From UBA2160 sp964588665 (GTDB lineage Bacteria; Chloroflexota; Dehalococcoidia; Lucifugimonadales; UBA1123): 24,822 nt of DNA. Every line of letters begins with the position of its first letter. The stretch's first letter is position 1. Shown here piece after piece: positions 7,999-15,377 of the stretch. The position numbers were made by a program, and so were the translations under genes. Under the pieces are notes generated by a model. That model had not been told where the DNA came from, did no database searches, and worked only from the letters and a program-made list of their open reading frames with translations. Location of the stretch: positions 1-24,822 of the forward strand of contig CAZPQQ010000046.1 in the NCBI GenBank assembly GCA_964588665.1. Direction: 5' to 3'.

Positions 7999-9051
7999 CT
8001 ACCACACTGGGTTGGTGTCGTCGGCGTCGTTGCTGGTGATGCGTTTTTGGCTTTTGCCGTCCGTGCCCATGACGAAGATGTCGGCGTCGCCGTCCAGATA
8101 CGAGACGAATGCGATCCGTTTTCCGGTGGGAGACCACGCCGGCTGCTTGTCCACAACAGTGTTGAAGGACAACCGCGTCTGGCGACCGCCGTCTCTCGCC
8201 GCGGTGTAGACCTCGGGATTGCCGTCCCGCTCCGAGACGAACAGGATGGTCTGGCCGTTCGGCGACCACGATATGTCGTATTCGTCAGCTTCGGTCTCGG
8301 TTATGCGAAGCAGGTTGGCGCCGTCGGCGTCCATGACGTAGATCTCGGGGTTGCCGTCTCGGGTGGACAGGAACGCCAACCGCCGCGAGTCCGGAGACCA
8401 TATCGGGCTGTAGTCCGAGGTCTCGGTCATCTGGAACTCGTTTACGCCGTCGGGATTGCGCACGTATATGCCCTGCTTGGGTCCGCCTTCGACGACAAAC
8501 GCGACCGAGTCGCCGTTGCTTGACCAGTCGCCCACGTCGTGTCCCTCGATCGAGGTCAACAACGCCAATTTCGAGCCGTCGAAACCGACCATGTAGATCT
8601 TGGACTCGGCGCCGGAACGCCGAGCGAAGGCGATGCGGTCATTGCTAGGCGCCCACCTGTGGGCGCCGTGATCAGCGCCCGACTGGGTTATCGGTCCGCG
8701 CTCTGTGCCGTCGATGCGCATCACCTCGACTGCCGTGTTGCCCTGTTCTCCGGAGAGGAACGAAATGCGCCTACGGTCCGGAGACAGAACAGGGTCGAAT
8801 TCGTCGGTCGACGAGCTCGTGAGGTTGGTTTCGACGTCGCCGTTGGCGTCGACCGAGTAGATCTCAAGGTTCCCGTCTCGGTCCGAAGTGAACACGATGA
8901 AGGAGCTGGAGCTGCCGCAACCCAACGAGGCCAATAGGACGACGGCGCCGATCAAAGACGCCAAAGCGAGTCGACAGCGACGGGATCCCGCACTGTTGAC
9001 GGCGACCATTGACCCGGTCCGGAATTGCAGCACAGACAGAAATACGCGCAT
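7999..9051 (-). CDS. Exported PD40/TolB-like seven-bladed beta-propeller protein
   Basis: About 350 residues, mostly PD40-type repeats of roughly 43 residues, with blade signatures such as SPDSRRLAFLSTRDGNPEIY and SPNGQTILFVSERDGNPEVY. Six SPxGxxIAF repeats are complete. The first strand pair (SFIVFTSDRDGN) at the N-terminus lacks its preceding half, and the protein stops at TNPVW just where the next blade would begin, so N- and C-terminal halves should close a seventh blade (velcro closure). An N-terminal hydrophobic stretch (LALASLIGAVVLLASLGC) looks like a signal peptide with an imperfect lipobox. I chose ATG 9051, preceded at 6 nt by GGGGGTG; ATG 9009 is an alternative, and GTG 9120 lies inside a GC-rich hairpin element and is unlikely. 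Proteins of this type sit in the periplasm or outside the membrane and bind partners or sugars. Its exact role is unknown. Confidence 0.85.
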   Translation of the reverse strand: MRVFLSVLQFRTGSMVAVNSAGSRRCRLALASLIGAVVLLASLGCGSSSSFIVFTSDRDGNLEIYSVDANGDVETNLTSSSTDEFDPVLSPDRRRISFLSGEQGNTAVEVMRIDGTERGPITQSGADHGAHRWAPSNDRIAFARRSGAESKIYMVGFDGSKLALLTSIEGHDVGDWSSNGDSVAFVVEGGPKQGIYVRNPDGVNEFQMTETSDYSPIWSPDSRRLAFLSTRDGNPEIYVMDADGANLLRITETEADEYDISWSPNGQTILFVSERDGNPEVYTAARDGGRQTRLSFNTVVDKQPAWSPTGKRIAFVSYLDGDADIFVMGTDGKSQKRITSNDADDTNPVW

Positions 9052-9081
9052 GTCGAGCACCCCCACGATCCTCGAACTGAA

Positions 9082-9117
9082 GGGCCTGGCCCACCCTCGG
9101 GGAGAGGGAATTGGGTC
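9082..9117. repeat. GC-rich hairpin element between the propeller and MFS genes
   Basis: The stretch holds GGGCCTGGCCC (9082-9092, near-perfect inverted repeat) followed at once by CCCTC-GGGGA-GAGGG, a second small stem-loop. It lies upstream of the chosen start of the propeller gene, within the 280-base divergent gap to the MFS gene. Its style (alternating C- and G-runs able to fold) resembles short intergenic repeats of Chloroflexota genomes as I remember them. With one copy of this exact form in view I cannot prove that it is repeated. Confidence 0.35.
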
Positions 9118-9331
9118 CACGATAGGCGTATGCTACCATAGCTCTTCAGACGCCAACCAAGGTAAACCATGTCCTCGGTTCCGTCTGATTTCGCCTCCAC
9201 CGCCGATCCGGTTGCGTTCCGGCTCGTCATCTGCGAGGTACAAGGGCTGGCCGTCGGAGCCTAAATCCTCCTAAGGAAGTCAGACCCTGCCGCCTTTCCG
9301 CAAACTTGGCCCTGTCCCCGTCTTCCTCGCC

Positions 9332-10555
9332 ATGGCAGCATTTGGCGACATGGCGTTCGCGACATTCTCGATCATGTCCTCGGTCTACCGAATTCGGGAG
9401 GCCGGTCTCGATCCGCTTCAGCTCATCCTCGTCGGCACCGTGCTCGAAGCATCGGTGTTCGTGTTCGAAGTTCCCACCGGGGTAGTCGCCGACGTCTACA
9501 GCCGGCGCCTCTCCCTGATTATCGGGTTCGCGTTGATCGGCGCCGGGTTCATCCTCGAAGGCGTGCTGCCCGTGTTCGCCACCATCCTCGTGGCGCAGGC
9601 AGTCTGGGGCATCGGCTACACGTTCACCAGCGGCGCACGCCAGGCATGGCTCGCCGACGAGCTGCCGAATGGAGACGGCGTCGGCGGAATCTTCATGAGA
9701 GGGTCTCAACTCGGGCAGGTCGGAGCGCTCGCGGGAATCGGACTGGGCGTCGGCCTGGCGACGATCTCGCTAGCCCTGCCTCTGATCGCCGGCGGCGCGA
9801 TGTTCGTCGCGTTGGCGGCTTTCCTGATAGTCGTGATGCCGGAGCGTGGGTTCCGGCAATCGCAAGTCGAGGACCGAGGCTCATTTAGCGAGATGTGGAC
9901 GACGTTCACCTCCGGCGTCCGGGTGGTTCGAATGCGGCATGTGCTCTTGGCGATCATCGCCGCCGAGCTGTTCATCGGCATCTCGAGCGAACCGTACGAC
10001 CGGTTGTGGGCACTACACATGTTGGACACTTTCGAGTTCCCGTCTCTCTTCGGATTGGACCCGGTCACGTGGTTCGGAGTGATGAGCGCCGGAGCCCTTT
10101 TGATCGGCATCGGCGCCACGGGGTTGATCCGAAAGATTTTCGACCTGGACGAGCCGAGGACGCCCAGACGGTTGCTCCTGGCGACGAACGCGGCGATGAT
10201 CGCGGCAACGCTCGCGTTCGCCCTGTCCGGCAGCTTCGGCGTCGCTGCGGCGATGGTAATCGCGATCAGCGTGCTTCGACGGATCTCGGACCCGATCACC
10301 GACGCCTGGCTCAACAAACACGTCGACTCGTCCCATCGCGCAACCGTGTTCTCGCTGCACGGACAGACCAACGCCTTTGGGCAAGCCGCCCTGGGACCGG
10401 CGATGGGCGTCATCGCGACTCTGACAACGCTGCGCGCCGCACTCGTCGGCGTAGCCGTGCTGCTCGTGCCGCCGCAGGTCATCTACGCGTTCGTGCGCGG
10501 GAGCGGGACGACCAACCATAACGAAAACCGGAAAGAGTCCCATGAAACTGATTGA
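9332..10555 (+). CDS. MFS transporter
   Basis: This is an integral membrane carrier of the major facilitator superfamily, about 407 residues, with roughly ten to twelve hydrophobic segments. The loop between the second and third segments reads EVPTGVVADVYSRR, the family's motif A (G-x-x-x-D-x-x-x-R-R). It is followed by the hydrophobic LSLIIGFALIGAGFILEGV and, later, by IFMRGSQLGQVGALAGIG. The ATG at 9332 cuts into the first membrane helix: the frame is open back to 9275 and reads FRKLGPVPVFLA before this ATG, like the missing start of helix 1. No ATG, GTG or TTG lies in that extension, but a CTG at 9287 sits 9 nt after AAGGA. So the true start may be 9287 or the sequence may have a small error. 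Substrate unknown; related MFS proteins are often drug or small-molecule exporters. The acetyltransferase gene follows on the same strand. Confidence 0.85.
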   Translation: MAAFGDMAFATFSIMSSVYRIREAGLDPLQLILVGTVLEASVFVFEVPTGVVADVYSRRLSLIIGFALIGAGFILEGVLPVFATILVAQAVWGIGYTFTSGARQAWLADELPNGDGVGGIFMRGSQLGQVGALAGIGLGVGLATISLALPLIAGGAMFVALAAFLIVVMPERGFRQSQVEDRGSFSEMWTTFTSGVRVVRMRHVLLAIIAAELFIGISSEPYDRLWALHMLDTFEFPSLFGLDPVTWFGVMSAGALLIGIGATGLIRKIFDLDEPRTPRRLLLATNAAMIAATLAFALSGSFGVAAAMVIAISVLRRISDPITDAWLNKHVDSSHRATVFSLHGQTNAFGQAALGPAMGVIATLTTLRAALVGVAVLLVPPQVIYAFVRGSGTTNHNENRKESHETD

Positions 10556-10578
10556 TAACCCAAATGTGGGGAGTGCAG

Positions 10579-10613
10579 AGGGGCGAGCCCCTTCCCCCGT
10601 TTCGGTGGGGAGG
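10579..10613 (+). promoter_or_regulatory. Two competing hairpins, one hiding the ribosome binding site of the GNAT gene
   Basis: AGGGG (10579-10583) can pair with CCCCT (10588-10592). CTTCCCC (10591-10597) can pair with GGGGAGG (10607-10613) with one G-U pair and a 9-nt loop. GGGGAGG is also the best Shine-Dalgarno for the TTG start at 10624. The two stems share bases 10591-10592, so they exclude each other at the edge. This could tune translation of the acetyltransferase. Alternatively it is a copy of a GC-rich intergenic repeat with no role. Confidence 0.35.
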
Positions 10614-10623
10614 TTGAGAGTAA

Positions 10624-11631
10624 TTGACGCGAACCAAGATCGTCCCTTTCCAAACCAGCATGATCGTGGACGCCGCCGAGCTCCTCGCCGCGCGTCATGC
10701 TCGGCACAGGGTTGCGTATCCGGGGTTGCCCCCGCGATTCGAGGATCCTGGAGCCGCTCGTGAGGCGCTCGAGGCCGAGTTGGACCGGTCGGAAACGATC
10801 GCCGTGGCGGCGATGGTCGACGATCAATTGGCGGGGTACGTGATCGTCGACGTTGCCGAAGACTATCTCGGCGCTCCGACGGCGTGGATACGGCTGGCGG
10901 GGCACGCGTTGGCCGAGTGTACCCCGGCCGAACTGTATCGTGAGCTGTACGCTGTGGCGGCCGAGTCGCTGCCAAGCAGGGGATGCTTCGACCACTACGT
11001 CGAGATTCCGGCTAATGACCGTGAGGCGTTGGAAGCATGGCATTCGCTGGGATTCGGACACCAGCAGGCGCACGGGCTGGCATCGTTGGCCGACGCTCCG
11101 CCGTTGCCGGCCAGCGACGGCGATGGCCTTGAGATCCGGAAGGCCGGATCGGGCGACGCCGACCTTCTTCGCGACGTGGCGCATCTGACTGCGACGCACC
11201 AGACTGGACCGCCGATCTGGGCGCCGCTGGGGCCCAACGACCTGGACGAGTTGCGCGACGGCTATGCGGAACTGGCAAGTCGCCCGGACGTGACGGTTTG
11301 GATGGGGCTGGACGGCGACCGGGTCATCGGGTTCCAGGGATACTTCGACACTGAACCATCCGAGGGCGACATGCTGACGCCGGAGCGGTGCGTCGAGCTG
11401 AAGATCGCCTCGACGCGCCCTGAAGCTCGCGGGCGTGGCATCGGGCTGGCGCTGACTCGTCGCGGTTTCGCCCACGCCCGGGAGAAAGGCGCCGAATGGG
11501 TTCTGGCCGATTGGCGCATGACTAACCTGCTTGCATCGCGCTTCTGGCCGAGCGTCGGGTTCGAGCCTGTCGTCTACCGTCTAGCGCGCAGGATCGACTC
11601 GCGGGTGGTTGAGAACACGGCACAGTCCTGA
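10624..11631 (+). CDS. Tandem-domain GNAT N-acetyltransferase
   Basis: About 335 residues. The C-terminal half is a GNAT acetyltransferase domain: beta-strand VTVWMGLDGDRVIGFQGYF, then ELKIASTRPEARGRGIGLAL, where RGRGIG is the acetyl-CoA pyrophosphate loop (motif A), then a final WRMTNLLASRFWPSVGFEPV, the usual N-x-x-A-x-x-F-(W/Y)-x-x-x-GF ending. The N-terminal half shows a weaker GNAT pattern (VAAMVDDQLAGYVIVDV, then ANDREALEAWHSLGFG) without a clear RGxG loop, so it is probably a degenerate first domain. Proteins with this two-domain layout transfer acetyl groups to amines such as antibiotics, mycothiol precursors or protein N-termini; no substrate can be inferred. The start is TTG 10624, after GGGGAGG; ATG 10660 is another choice but loses the first strand. 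It converges on the adenosine deaminase gene, 31 bases away. Confidence 0.85.
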   Translation: MTRTKIVPFQTSMIVDAAELLAARHARHRVAYPGLPPRFEDPGAAREALEAELDRSETIAVAAMVDDQLAGYVIVDVAEDYLGAPTAWIRLAGHALAECTPAELYRELYAVAAESLPSRGCFDHYVEIPANDREALEAWHSLGFGHQQAHGLASLADAPPLPASDGDGLEIRKAGSGDADLLRDVAHLTATHQTGPPIWAPLGPNDLDELRDGYAELASRPDVTVWMGLDGDRVIGFQGYFDTEPSEGDMLTPERCVELKIASTRPEARGRGIGLALTRRGFAHAREKGAEWVLADWRMTNLLASRFWPSVGFEPVVYRLARRIDSRVVENTAQS

Positions 11632-11662
11632 CAAGCTGAAGGCTTGGGCTTCTGCTTCGAGT

Positions 11663-12682
11663 TTACTCCAACTCCGCAGAAAACTCCTGCACAAGTTGCT
11701 CCTTGCGCTCGTCCGAGAGCCAGGAGGCCTTCACAGCGTTCAGTATGAGCGTTTTGACGTCGTCCCTGGTAAATCCGTGAACCTCGACCAGCGCGGCGTA
11801 GTCATCGACCAGCGAGTTGCCGAACATCATCGGGTCGTCCGTGTTGATGGTGAGCAGCACACCTCTGTCGTACAGCCGTCTCACTGGGTGATTTTCGATC
11901 GAATCAAACACGGCGGTCTTGATGTTAGACAGCGGGCAGAGCTCGAGTGGAATCTGGCGTTCAGCCAGGTAATCGAGTAGCGATTCGTCTTCTCCGGAGC
12001 GGGCTCCGTGGCCGATTCGCTCCACACCGAGCTCATGTATTGCGCCCCAGACGCTCGGGGGCCCGGCTGCCTCTCCCGCGTGAGCGGTGGTGCGAAACCC
12101 CATCTCTCTGGCCTCTCGATAGACGGCCGTGAACAGCTCGGGCGGGAATTTGTGTTCGGAGCCGCCTATCCCGATGCCGATTACGCCGTGATGTTTGACC
12201 TCCTCGAACTCCTTCAACGTCGTCATCGCCCGATCCGGCCCGTAATCGCGAACCAGATCGCCGATCAGCGCCACTTCCACGTCCGGAGCCGACGACAATC
12301 CGGCGCGAACCGCCTCGAACAGCCTCGGTATTTGAAGGCCTTCATCGACAAACCTTATCGGAGAGAAGAACACCTCGGCGTACCGGATGTTCTGCCGAAC
12401 CAGATCTTGGGCGAAGGCTGCCGACAGGAACGTGAAATCTTCGTACTCGCGGAGGAATCGATTCTTCCAAATCCACATTTGCAGGAAGTGCGGGAAGTCT
12501 CGGAAGTTAAATCGTTCGACCAGCGCTTCGCGGTTGGGCACGGTGGGGTCGCCGCCGTACTTCTGTATCAGCTCCCACATGGCCTCGAGGGGTATCGCCC
12601 CCTCAAGGTGAAGGTGGAGTTCCGCCTTCGGAATTCTGGCCAGCCAGGCGCGAAGGTCGTCGGAGGTCGTAGATTCAGTCAT
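11663..12682 (-). CDS. Adenosine deaminase family protein
   Basis: This is a 339-residue zinc amidohydrolase of the adenosine/AMP deaminase family, which converts adenosine (or adenine, or a related purine) to the 6-oxo form with release of ammonia. The metal ligands are visible as H23 and H25 (ELHLHLEG), H201 (TAHAGEAAGP) and D282 (INTDDP). E204, H225 (ERIGHG) and D283 supply the proton transfers. The length and motif order match bacterial Add; adenine deaminase and aminodeoxyfutalosine deaminase share these motifs and cannot be excluded by eye. ATG 12682 is preceded at 8 nt by AGGTGA. The small conserved gene upstream ends 38 bases before it on the same strand, so the two are likely co-transcribed. 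The context with two xanthine-dehydrogenase-type enzymes fits purine breakdown. Confidence 0.92.
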   Translation of the reverse strand: MTESTTSDDLRAWLARIPKAELHLHLEGAIPLEAMWELIQKYGGDPTVPNREALVERFNFRDFPHFLQMWIWKNRFLREYEDFTFLSAAFAQDLVRQNIRYAEVFFSPIRFVDEGLQIPRLFEAVRAGLSSAPDVEVALIGDLVRDYGPDRAMTTLKEFEEVKHHGVIGIGIGGSEHKFPPELFTAVYREAREMGFRTTAHAGEAAGPPSVWGAIHELGVERIGHGARSGEDESLLDYLAERQIPLELCPLSNIKTAVFDSIENHPVRRLYDRGVLLTINTDDPMMFGNSLVDDYAALVEVHGFTRDDVKTLILNAVKASWLSDERKEQLVQEFSAELE

Positions 12683-12720
12683 GTTAGGTCACCTGATCGT
12701 CCCAAACAATCGCGCGCTTA

Positions 12721-13122
12721 CTAGGGGTTGCTTTGATTGGCCACGCCGGGCCGCCAATCGGGGTCGTCGAGCGGAACCCGAAGCCAGGAGACGATCTGGG
12801 ACAGCTTTTCGTAAGCGGCGAGCTTCTCTTCGTCCGTCCCGGCTGACTCGGCGTGGTCCACGACCTCGGCCATCTGCTTCACAACGACGGGACCCGCCAG
12901 CAGCAGCGCGTCGCTCCCGGACGCCGCCCACTTGACCAGCACGTAACGGGCGATGCAGCCGACGGGGATGTCCAGGTTTCGGCTCATCCGACGAATGGTG
13001 GGCATCGGGTCGGCCAGGGTGTAGGTCGCCACCTGGTGTTTGAAGTTGGCGTCTTTATCGGGCTCGTCCGGGCGCCAGTCATATCGATCGAGGGTTATCT
13101 GCGTGGCTTCGGTTTCGGTCAT
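12721..13122 (-). CDS. Small conserved protein, possibly DUF6027-like
   Basis: 133 residues, soluble, acidic. The middle part, DPMPTIRRMSRNLDIPVGCI followed by ARYVLVKWAASGSDALLL, looks like a helix-turn-helix fold (short helix, turn, recognition-like helix), followed by a helical QMAEVVDHAESAGTDEEKLA and a C-terminal WLRVPLDDPDWRP. From memory the overall pattern, DxNFKxxVAxYxxxDPMPT then IPVGxIxRYVLxxWAxxGS, resembles a family annotated as DUF6027, but I could not confirm this. The start is well supported: AGGAG lies 6 nt before ATG 13122. It is followed after 38 bases by the adenosine deaminase gene and divides the strand from the divergent hyuAB operon. No function is proposed beyond a possible nucleic-acid-binding fold. 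Confidence 0.8.
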   Translation of the reverse strand: MTETEATQITLDRYDWRPDEPDKDANFKHQVATYTLADPMPTIRRMSRNLDIPVGCIARYVLVKWAASGSDALLLAGPVVVKQMAEVVDHAESAGTDEEKLAAYEKLSQIVSWLRVPLDDPDWRPGVANQSNP

Positions 13123-13251
13123 TTAGGGCTCCTGGGTCTTGGTTGGCACTAACAGCGGCGCGTCGGTGCGAAGGCGCCTCTGCGCATCGGTCGCCCACAT
13201 CATATATCGAGGCATTCGGTCGGCGCTACGACCGTGTCGCCTTCGGTCGGC
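13114..13251. promoter_or_regulatory. Cluster of TTCGGTC direct repeats upstream of hyuA
   Basis: TTCGGTCGGC occurs twice, at 13215-13224 and 13242-13251 (27 bp apart). A near copy, TCGGTCGCCC, is at 13187-13196, and a shorter TTCGGTC at 13114-13120 lies at the start of the divergent small gene. They fill the gap between that gene and hyuA. The near-regular spacing of 27-29 bp could suit a repeating operator, but GC-rich sequence also gives such matches by chance. Confidence 0.25.
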
Positions 13252-13321
13252 CCATGCGATATCATGCCCTCGCTGCAAAGGTCGCCGGCGAGTCGTGCGC
13301 CGGGTCGTTGGAGGTCGTATT

Positions 13322-15367
13322 TTGACTCGATATCGCCTTGGCGTCGATGTCGGAGGCACGTTCACCGATCTCGTGCTTTTCGACGAGGAAGGCGTCGACA
13401 CTCGGGTGCACAAGGTCCCCACGACGCCTGACGATCAGACCGAGGCCATCGCGGCGGGGGTCGCCGAGTTGCTTGCCGCACAGGGGGCGAGCCCGGAGGA
13501 GCTGCTGTACTTCGCCCAAGGCAGCACCATCGCGATCAACGCCATGATCGAGGGCAAGACCGCTCGCGTCGGCATCGTCACCACGCGGGGATTCCGAGAC
13601 CTCCTCGAATTAGGCAGGCAACGGCGGCCGTCGCTGTACGACCTGTTCTTTCAGAAACCGCTGCCGCTGGTTGCCAGACATCTGCGGCTGGAGGTTGCTG
13701 AGCGGACCGACGCCTCCGGAAACGAGTTGGCGGCGCTGGACGAGGACGCCGTCCGCGAGGCCGTGTCCAAGCTCGCGGCGCAGGGCGTCGATGCCGTGGC
13801 GATCTGCTTCTTGTTCAGCTTCCTCAACCCGGCCCACGAGCTGCAGGCCGAGCAGATCGCCAGAGAGACGGCGCCCGGTCTTTCGGTTTGGCTGTCGCAT
13901 CAGGTTCTGCCCGAGTTTCGCGAGTTCGAGCGGCTGGGCACAACCGTGGCGAACGCGGCGCTTGGTCCGGTGATGAAGAGATACCTTGGCAACCTCGGCG
14001 AACGGTTGAATGCAATCGGCGTGACCCGCTCCCCGTACATCATGCAGTCCAGCGGCGGCGTCTTGTCGCCGGACGGCGCCCTGGAACGTCCCGCCAACAC
14101 ACTCTTCTCCGGTCCGAGCGCGGGAGTCGTGGGCGGCCTGCACGTCGCGCGCCAGATCGGGACCGAGAACGCCATCACGTTCGACATGGGTGGAACCAGC
14201 ACCGACATCTGCCTGATCTCAAGGGGCGCCATCGCCATGGTGCAGGAGAAGGAGATCGCGGGCACGCCTATCCGGACGCCGATGGTCGACGTCAACTCTG
14301 TGGGCGCCGGGGGAGGCAGCATCGCCTGGGTCGATGCCGGTGGGCGGCTCAAAGTCGGCCCTCGAAGTGCGGGCGCGGATCCGGGTCCGGCGGCTTACGG
14401 CCAAGGCGGAGACCAGCCCACAGTAACTGATGCCAATCTCATGCTGGGACGGCTCAGCCAGCGCGGCCTGCTGAGCGGCCGCAAGCCTCTACACGTGGAT
14501 GCGGCGCATGAGGCTATCAGACGCGACGCGGCCGAACCTCTGGGCCTCAGCGTGACGGAGGCCGCCAATGGCATCGTCGAGATCGTGAACACCAACATGG
14601 TGCTGGCGACGAGAGAGGTATCGGTCCAGCGCGGATACGATCCTCGCGAGTTCACTCTGGTGGCCTACGGAGGCGCCGGCCCGCTTCACGCCACGGCGGT
14701 TGCACGGAAGTTGGGCATCCCCACCGTTGTCGTTCCTCGGACGCCCGGAACGCTGTGCGCCCTGGGTCTGCTGACTTCCGACATGCGCACCGACTATGTT
14801 CAGGCCCTCATCAAGCCGCTGTTGCAGGCCGATCTGGCCGAGGTCAATCGCATCGTCAACGATCTGGAGGGCAGGGCTCGGCTCCGGCTTGAGGCCGAGA
14901 AGGGAGACGTCGTCGACAGCGTGGTCGAAGTCTCAGCCGATCTGCGATACATGGGACAGAACTACGAGCTGCCGGTGGACGCTCCGCCCGCGCCTTGGGA
15001 CGAAGCGAGCCTTGATCTGCTCGCGGAGCGGTTTCATGTCGAGCACCAGCGCGCGAACGGTTACAGGTCGGAACGGGCGATTGTCCAGCTTGTGAATCTC
15101 AGGGTCACCGCCCTCGCTCCAATGCCGCGTCTGCCTTTCCAGCCGTTACGACGAAAGGCGGATCATGGCGAGCCGCCTCGCGAGCACCGAGACGTGTGGT
15201 GGGAGGATGGTTTCGTGCAAACGCCGATCCATGAGCGGGCCCAGCTCTCGATTGGCATGACGTTGTACGGTCCGGCCGCCGTCGAGCAGATGGACTCCAC
15301 GACGCTGATTGCTCCCGGCGAACGCGCCCGCGTCGACGAGAACGAAAACCTGGTCATCAGCTTGTGA
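13322..15367 (+). CDS. hyuA: Hydantoinase/oxoprolinase subunit A (HyuA)
   Basis: 681 residues, of the HyuA family (N-methylhydantoinase A, 5-oxoprolinase N-terminal half, acetone carboxylase beta). These proteins use ATP to open or carboxylate small cyclic or ketone substrates together with HyuB. The N-terminal domain starts YRLGVDVGGTFTDLVLFDEE, an ASKHA-type phosphate loop. It continues with FAQGSTIAINAMIEGKTARV and TTRGFRDLLELGRQRRPSLY. The large domain shows LFSGPSAGVVGG and ITFDMGGTSTDICLI, the second phosphate loop, then VNSVGAGGGSIAWVD. The frame is open upstream to 13139, but the stretch before 13322 is Arg/Cys-rich and unlike protein. I place the start at TTG 13322, seven bases after GGAGG (13310-13314), which gives the canonical N-terminus. 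HyuB follows after 10 bases. Actual substrate (hydantoin, oxoproline or other) is not determined by sequence alone. Confidence 0.93.
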   Translation: MTRYRLGVDVGGTFTDLVLFDEEGVDTRVHKVPTTPDDQTEAIAAGVAELLAAQGASPEELLYFAQGSTIAINAMIEGKTARVGIVTTRGFRDLLELGRQRRPSLYDLFFQKPLPLVARHLRLEVAERTDASGNELAALDEDAVREAVSKLAAQGVDAVAICFLFSFLNPAHELQAEQIARETAPGLSVWLSHQVLPEFREFERLGTTVANAALGPVMKRYLGNLGERLNAIGVTRSPYIMQSSGGVLSPDGALERPANTLFSGPSAGVVGGLHVARQIGTENAITFDMGGTSTDICLISRGAIAMVQEKEIAGTPIRTPMVDVNSVGAGGGSIAWVDAGGRLKVGPRSAGADPGPAAYGQGGDQPTVTDANLMLGRLSQRGLLSGRKPLHVDAAHEAIRRDAAEPLGLSVTEAANGIVEIVNTNMVLATREVSVQRGYDPREFTLVAYGGAGPLHATAVARKLGIPTVVVPRTPGTLCALGLLTSDMRTDYVQALIKPLLQADLAEVNRIVNDLEGRARLRLEAEKGDVVDSVVEVSADLRYMGQNYELPVDAPPAPWDEASLDLLAERFHVEHQRANGYRSERAIVQLVNLRVTALAPMPRLPFQPLRRKADHGEPPREHRDVWWEDGFVQTPIHERAQLSIGMTLYGPAAVEQMDSTTLIAPGERARVDENENLVISL

Positions 15368-15377
15368 GGTTGCGTCC

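Noticed and set aside
11632..11646. CAAGC-TGAAG-GCTTG hairpin between GNAT and deaminase genes as a terminator
   Set aside because: Only 5 bp of stem and no T run; too weak to call.
13139..13321. Upstream extension of HyuA by 61 codons
   Set aside because: Arg/Cys-rich and unlike family N-termini; a good ribosome binding site precedes TTG 13322.
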